Assembly: GCF_039503195.1 (NCBI RefSeq)
Contig: NZ_JBCJKP010000001.1
Location: 10,354,001-10,418,000, forward strand
Direction of reading: 5' to 3'
Length of the DNA stretch: 64,000 nt
Source of the DNA: Streptomyces mirabilis
GTDB taxonomy: Bacteria; Actinomycetota; Actinomycetes; Streptomycetales; Streptomycetaceae
The notes under the pieces are model-generated. The model saw only the letters and a list, made by a program, of their open reading frames with translations. It searched no databases and was not told the DNA's origin. Position numbers and translations under genes: made by a program. Below are positions 59,919 to 64,000 of the stretch, in pieces (position 1 is the first letter of the stretch; each line of letters starts with the position of its first letter).

Positions 59919-60665
59919 TCACGCCGCTGCCGGCGCGGTCGGTGCGGACCGGTCCCGGCGGGTGCGCAGGGCGCGGTGCGTGAGGCCCACGAGGGCCGGG
60001 GCGACCAGCGGCGCGATCATGTAGTTCCAGAAGTGGTCGTACTGGCCGGACAGCAGCGCCGGGCCGAAGGCGCGCGCCGGATTGATGCTCGCGCCGGTCA
60101 CGGTGCCCAGCGTGGCGATGACCACGCCCACGCCGAGCCCGATGACCGCGGGGATCAGTCCGCGCAGGGCGGGTCGGGACATCACCAGCGCGACCGCGAC
60201 GAACACCGCGGCGAGCGCGGCGCCCTCGACGACGAACAGCTCGACGGCGCCGGTACCGGGTGCGGGATGCACGGCGCCGTACCCGACCTGGCCGACCACC
60301 TTGCCCCACACCACCCGGGCCAGCGCGGTCCCGGCCAGGGACCCGGTGAGCTGTGCGGCGACGTACGGCAGGACGGCGCGGCCCGGGAAGAGCCCGCACG
60401 TCCACAAGAAGACGGTGACGCCGGGGTGGAGATGGCCGCCGGACGCGCGGCCGGGTGGTGAGTGCATCAGCGCCGCGATCAGCGCGGCCACGACGGTTCC
60501 CGCGACGACGAACAGCGTGTCCGGGTCACCGATCGCCAGGGACGAGCCGCGGAAGGCCAGCCAGCGGACCAGGCTGACCACGGCGAAGAGAAGCACCGTG
60601 GTCAGCGCGAACTCGTACGCGCTGTGCCGGATCAGGTCCGCGCGGCTCTGGGCGGAAGTGCTCAT
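59919..60665 (-). CDS. MIP/aquaporin family channel with altered first NPA box
   Basis: 248 residues from ATG 60665 (GAGGACTC upstream). Six transmembrane helices; second pore motif SINPARAFGP is normal, but the first reads SGGHLHPGVTVFLW where Asn-Pro-Ala is expected: the core is HPG rather than NPA. The His-Pro-Gly change may affect selectivity; NPG/NPV variants are known in other MIPs. Probable operon with the aldehyde dehydrogenase downstream; glycerol or aldehyde-type solute transport is inference. Confidence 0.85.
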   Translation of the reverse strand: MSTSAQSRADLIRHSAYEFALTTVLLFAVVSLVRWLAFRGSSLAIGDPDTLFVVAGTVVAALIAALMHSPPGRASGGHLHPGVTVFLWTCGLFPGRAVLPYVAAQLTGSLAGTALARVVWGKVVGQVGYGAVHPAPGTGAVELFVVEGAALAAVFVAVALVMSRPALRGLIPAVIGLGVGVVIATLGTVTGASINPARAFGPALLSGQYDHFWNYMIAPLVAPALVGLTHRALRTRRDRSAPTAPAAA

Positions 60666-60808
60666 GGGAGTCCTCGGGGCAAGGGAGGGGGTCATGGGGC
60701 GCGGCTCGGCTCCGGCCGTGCCGCGGGGAGGCCGGGGCCGGGTGCGGAACGTCCCACGGTGCGCCCGGCAGACGACCTGTGCTCTTGTCGCTGTGTATTT
60801 TCGCTGAG

Positions 60809-60822
60809 TGAACTTCTGTTCA
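60809..60822. promoter_or_regulatory. Candidate IclR operator
   Basis: TGAAC-TTCT-GTTCA is an inverted repeat of the type bound by IclR proteins, in an A/T-richer stretch between the divergent aquaporin and IclR genes; TGAGTG is repeated on both sides (60805 and 60828). Confidence 0.55.
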
Positions 60823-60946
60823 TTTACTGAGTGCGGTGAGTCTGCGGGATCGGGTGACGGCTGTCAATGGCCCGCGAACCGGTAGCGTTCTCCGCACGGG
60901 TCCGGCCGCATGCGCCGACGAGCGGGGAAGCGCGGGAGGAGAGGCC

Positions 60947-62677
60947 ATGGCACGGGGCGTCGCGGGGACGCAGGCCGGGGCGTCGAAGCGGCCCACGGGC
61001 ACCGCGCCGCAGACCGCCGGACCTGAAGCCGGCCGCGGGGAAGCCGTCGGCCCCCTGGAACGAGGTCTGGACGTCCTGCGCGTCATGGCCGATTCCGCGG
61101 AGGCGGTACGGCCGGGTGACCTGGTCCGCGCCACCGGCCTGGCCCGTTCCGCCGTCGACCGCATCGCCGCCACCTTGGTTCACCTCGGGTACCTGCGTGC
61201 CGAGGGCCGCGATCTCGTGCTCGCCCCGCGCCTCATGGAGTTCGGCAACGCCTACCTCGACGCGAGCGGCCTGTCCCGCGCGCTGCGCCCGAGCCTGGAG
61301 CGGCTGACCCGGACACTGGACGAGTCGGTCTCGGCGATCGTCCTCGACGGCTGCGACGCGCGCATCGTCGGCACGGCCGTCCCGCCCGGCCGGGTGATCC
61401 CCCTCGGCTTCCGCGTCGGCGACCTGCTGCCCTCCGAACGCTGCGCCGCCGGAGCCGTACTCGCCACCGGCTGGGACCCGCCGACGCGCGAGGCATGGCG
61501 GGCCCGGCGCGCGGCCGACCCCCTGGACGCCGGTTTCCCGGCCGTCCCCACCCGCCCCACGGCTCCCCGCCCCGAGCGGACGGAAGCCGACTTCACGTCC
61601 TGGACCACGGCGGCGGCCGCGAACGGCTGGGCGTTGGACGACCAACTGGTCGCCCCAGGGCTGGTCGCCCTGGCGGTCCCCGTGCGCGACCCCGACGGCC
61701 GCCCCGTGTGCGCGATCAGCGTGCTCGCGCACACCAGCCGCCACAGCGCCGACGACCTCCGCGCCCACGCCCTGACCGAGATGAACCGGGCCGCCCAGGA
61801 CGTCGCCGACGCGCTGTACGGCACCCCGCACCCCCTGCCCGCCGCGCCGCCGCCCATCGCCGCCCCCGCATACACCGACGCCAAGCCCGAACTGGGGCCG
61901 TCCTTCCTCCAGGCGCTGGCCAGGGGCCTGGCCGTACTGACCGCGCTGGGCGGACAGCGCGGCGGACTCACCCTCGCCGAGGCCGCGGAGGCCGCCGGAC
62001 TCTCGTATCAGAGCGCCCGGCGCAATCTGCTGACGCTGAGTGAACTCTCCTACGTGGAACAGCACGGGCGCCGATTCCTCCCGGGCCCGCGCGTCCTGGA
62101 GCTCGGATACGCGCGACTGTCCACGCTGACCCTCGCCGACATCGCCCGGCCTCATCTGGCCGATCTGGTGGCGCGGGTGCGGGAGTCCGCCTCGCTCGCG
62201 GTGCTCGACGGCGCCGAGGTGCGATACGTCGCACGCGTGGCCACCGGGCAGATCACCAGCGCCCGCATCACCCCCGGCACCCGACTGCCCGCCTACGCCA
62301 CCTCCATGGGGCGCGTCCTGCTCGCGGACCTGCCGCGAGCACAGTGGCCGGAGCGCATCCGATCCCTCCGCCCGCAGGCCCTGACCCCGCACACGCTCAC
62401 CTCGCCCGAGGCGCTCACCTCGGCCTTCGACCAAGCGGCCGACGACGGATTCGCCCTGGTCGAGCAGGAGTTGGAGGCGGGGCTGCGCTCACTGGCCGTA
62501 CCCGTCAGGGACCGGAGCGGGCGCGCCGTCGCGGCGCTGAACGTAGCGATGCACGCCGGCCCGGAGTCACCCGAGCAGACCCGGGACAGCATGCTGTCCG
62601 CCCTGCGCGCGTGCGCCGCCCGTGTCGAAGCGGACCTGGCGCTCGCGAGTGCCCACGCTCCCGTGGAGACGGGTTGA
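60947..62677 (+). CDS. Tandem IclR-family regulator
   Basis: 576 residues from ATG 60947 (GGGAGGAGAGG upstream). Two complete IclR units: first HTH LERGLDVLRVMADSAEAVRP with GLARSAVDRIAATLVHLGYL and effector domain; second HTH LARGLAVLTALGGQRGGLTL with LSYQSARRNLLTLSELSYVE and effector domain (SLAVLDGAEVRYVARVATGQ, YATSMGRVLLADLP). Tandem PcaR/PobR-like IclRs occur in Streptomyces for aromatic catabolism. It is divergent from aquaporin-aldehyde dehydrogenase, which it probably controls. Confidence 0.9.
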   Translation: MARGVAGTQAGASKRPTGTAPQTAGPEAGRGEAVGPLERGLDVLRVMADSAEAVRPGDLVRATGLARSAVDRIAATLVHLGYLRAEGRDLVLAPRLMEFGNAYLDASGLSRALRPSLERLTRTLDESVSAIVLDGCDARIVGTAVPPGRVIPLGFRVGDLLPSERCAAGAVLATGWDPPTREAWRARRAADPLDAGFPAVPTRPTAPRPERTEADFTSWTTAAAANGWALDDQLVAPGLVALAVPVRDPDGRPVCAISVLAHTSRHSADDLRAHALTEMNRAAQDVADALYGTPHPLPAAPPPIAAPAYTDAKPELGPSFLQALARGLAVLTALGGQRGGLTLAEAAEAAGLSYQSARRNLLTLSELSYVEQHGRRFLPGPRVLELGYARLSTLTLADIARPHLADLVARVRESASLAVLDGAEVRYVARVATGQITSARITPGTRLPAYATSMGRVLLADLPRAQWPERIRSLRPQALTPHTLTSPEALTSAFDQAADDGFALVEQELEAGLRSLAVPVRDRSGRAVAALNVAMHAGPESPEQTRDSMLSALRACAARVEADLALASAHAPVETG

Positions 62678-62722
62678 CAGTCCGGAGACAGGAACAGGTC
62701 ACGTACCCGTGTCCGTACGCGC

Positions 62723-63913
62723 TCACGTCCTCGCCGGTACCGGCCGCCGCAGCAGGTACACGGCCGCGGTCGAGACCAGGACGGCCATGCACGCGATGAA
62801 CACCAGCCCCGCGCCCTCCAGGCCGATGGGACCCGCCAGCAGCCCCACACCGATCACCGGCACCGAGATACCCGCGTAGGCCACGACGAACAGTGTGGAG
62901 ATCACCGCCGCACGCCGGTCCGCGGGAGACGCCTCGGCCACCGCGGACAGCGCCCCGCGAAACGCCAGCCCCTGCCCGCCCCCGCCGACGAGCGCGCTCA
63001 GCACCACCAGCGTCAGCAGGTCCCACCGCAGCGCGCCCGCGAGCAGCGCCAGCCCGGCGAGGAGTGCCGCGCTGCCCAGGGGCAGCGATCGCCCCATCCC
63101 GACCCGGCCGGCGGCGAGTTGCCCGGCGGTCGAGGCGAAGAAGGCCAGCGCGACGACCAGGCCGCTGACGGCGTGGTTGTGCACGTTCAGCGACTGGGCG
63201 AGGAACGCAGGGCTGACGGACGTGAACACCCCGAACAGCGCGAACCCCACGAACGAGGCGATCGCCGCGGGCCCGAACACCGCCCGCACCTGTGCGGGCA
63301 GGCCGGGCCGTCGCGGCCGTACGGTGCTCAGCGGTCGCCGCTCCCGCACGGTCTCCGGAAGCCGGAGCAGGACGACGGCCGAGCAGGCCACCAGGGCGAG
63401 ATGCACGGCGAACGGGAGGTACAGCGGCCAGGCGGCGTACTGCGCGAGCACTCCGGAGAGCAGCGGGCCGCAGCCGAGGCCGCCCATGTTGGCGGCCGTC
63501 GCAACGAACGTGGCCCGGGAGGCGCCGCCGTACGGTGCCAACTCCATCACGTACGCCGTGGCAGCCCCGGTGAACAGACCGGCGGACACCCCCGAGAGCA
63601 GCCGCCCCGCGTACAGCCAGCCCAGCCCCGTGGCGCACAGGAAACAGACGGCGCTCGCCGCGGAGAATCCCAGGCCCCACAGCAGTACTGGACGCCTGCC
63701 CACGGCGTCCGAGGCGTTCCCCGTCAGCAGCAGCACGCCGATGACCCCGAAGGCGTACACGGCGTACACGACGGTGACCGTCAGTTCGGAGAACCCGAAC
63801 TTCTCCTGATAGAGGCCGTAGAGGGGAGTCGGCAGCGTGGTGCCGGCCATGCATACGACGAACACCGCCCCGCTGAGCAAACACTGGCGCCACCCTCGGC
63901 GATCACCGTCCAT
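62723..63913 (-). CDS. MFS transporter (DHA-type)
   Basis: 396 residues from ATG 63913; the frame is open further upstream but that part is not coding. Twelve helices. Motif A-like GNASDAVGRRPVLLWG after helix 2, TTLPTPLYGLYQEKFGFSEL in the first loop, and GLFTGAATAYVMELAP in helix 5. Substrate unknown. Convergent with the IclR gene 46 bp away. Confidence 0.9.
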   Translation of the reverse strand: MDGDRRGWRQCLLSGAVFVVCMAGTTLPTPLYGLYQEKFGFSELTVTVVYAVYAFGVIGVLLLTGNASDAVGRRPVLLWGLGFSAASAVCFLCATGLGWLYAGRLLSGVSAGLFTGAATAYVMELAPYGGASRATFVATAANMGGLGCGPLLSGVLAQYAAWPLYLPFAVHLALVACSAVVLLRLPETVRERRPLSTVRPRRPGLPAQVRAVFGPAAIASFVGFALFGVFTSVSPAFLAQSLNVHNHAVSGLVVALAFFASTAGQLAAGRVGMGRSLPLGSAALLAGLALLAGALRWDLLTLVVLSALVGGGGQGLAFRGALSAVAEASPADRRAAVISTLFVVAYAGISVPVIGVGLLAGPIGLEGAGLVFIACMAVLVSTAAVYLLRRPVPART

Positions 63914-64000
63914 GCCGCCGACGGTAACCCCGCACACGGCCCCGGCCCGGTCGGGCCGTGGCCGTGGCGCGTCTGAAACACCCACCTGAGGCGATGCGGA
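63914..64000. other. End of window
   Basis: Only the upstream region of the MFS gene; nothing else seen. Confidence 0.3.

Noticed and set aside
60824..62434. Minus-strand frame of 536 codons
   Set aside because: Antisense to the tandem IclR gene; Gly/Arg-rich and without any motif.

Overview
The window is high-GC actinobacterial DNA, almost certainly Streptomyces or a close relative. Codon third positions are G/C-rich throughout, and there is a snapalysin gene, an AlkZ-like winged-helix protein, WYL, IclR and MerR regulators, and relics of GC-rich insertion sequences. No tRNA, rRNA or CRISPR array was recognised.

Layout. 1-920 is the 3' end of pyruvate carboxylase with a good terminator. 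930-7500 is mostly a gene graveyard: remnants of an IS5 transposase, an rRNA methyltransferase, an MFS transporter, thioredoxin reductase, a GNAT acetyltransferase, a GAF protein, a cold-shock protein and a Vms1/eRF1-like protein surround an intact snapalysin gene and a GAF-PP2C phosphatase gene split by one in-frame stop codon. 7500-42000 is a dormancy/stress island that strongly resembles the Mycobacterium tuberculosis DosR regulon and the OsdR cluster of Streptomyces: five intact universal stress proteins, an Hrp1-like CBS protein, CBS-BON proteins, Hsp20, a long ribosome hibernation factor, an Acg/Rv2032-type nitroreductase, a zinc alcohol dehydrogenase, a GH65 hydrolase/phosphorylase, an FtsH-like protease, a Vms1/eRF1-like protein, DUF1918, DUF2267 and SPW-repeat proteins, tandem SpoIIAA-like domains, PolX, an acyltransferase and a signal-less streptavidin homologue. 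Interleaved are broken second copies of the same families (USP, CBS, Hsp20, GH65, DUF1918, SPW, Vms1) and of acetyl-CoA synthetase, pyruvate dehydrogenase E1 alpha, P-type ATPases, slipin, RtcB, PCMT, TSUP permease and a COG2187-type kinase. Several 14-bp palindromes of the form GGGCC-N4-GGCCC lie about 75-130 bp upstream of island reading frames and look like DosR/OsdR boxes.

42000-46400 holds a degenerate IS5-family element in a CTAG target, a truncated MFS gene, an intact erythromycin-esterase-family gene with its decayed divergent MerR regulator, and an IS630 relic. From about 46400 onward the sequence is ordinary, tightly packed and largely intact: an S-adenosylmethionine methyltransferase (DUF574), an ECF sigma/anti-sigma pair, a Ser/Thr kinase translationally coupled to an ABC exporter, a 56-residue histidine-rich protein, a WYL regulator divergent from a DinB protein, an AlkZ-like protein, an aminoglycoside-phosphotransferase-like kinase, an acyltransferase-3 membrane protein, an aquaporin-aldehyde dehydrogenase operon divergent from a tandem-IclR regulator, and an MFS transporter.

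The island genes make sense together as a hypoxia/stationary-phase survival kit: stress sensing (GAF, CBS, USP), ribosome hibernation and quality control (HPF, Vms1-like), protein homeostasis (Hsp20, FtsH), redox and fermentation (ADH, Acg, Trx reductase relic), carbon reserve use (GH65) and membrane proteins (SPW, slipin relic, TSUP relic). The many single-lesion pseudogenes, partial duplicates and two genes split by local inversions suggest that this lineage is actively losing or reshuffling the regulon. All family names are from reading the translations; nothing was searched against a database.
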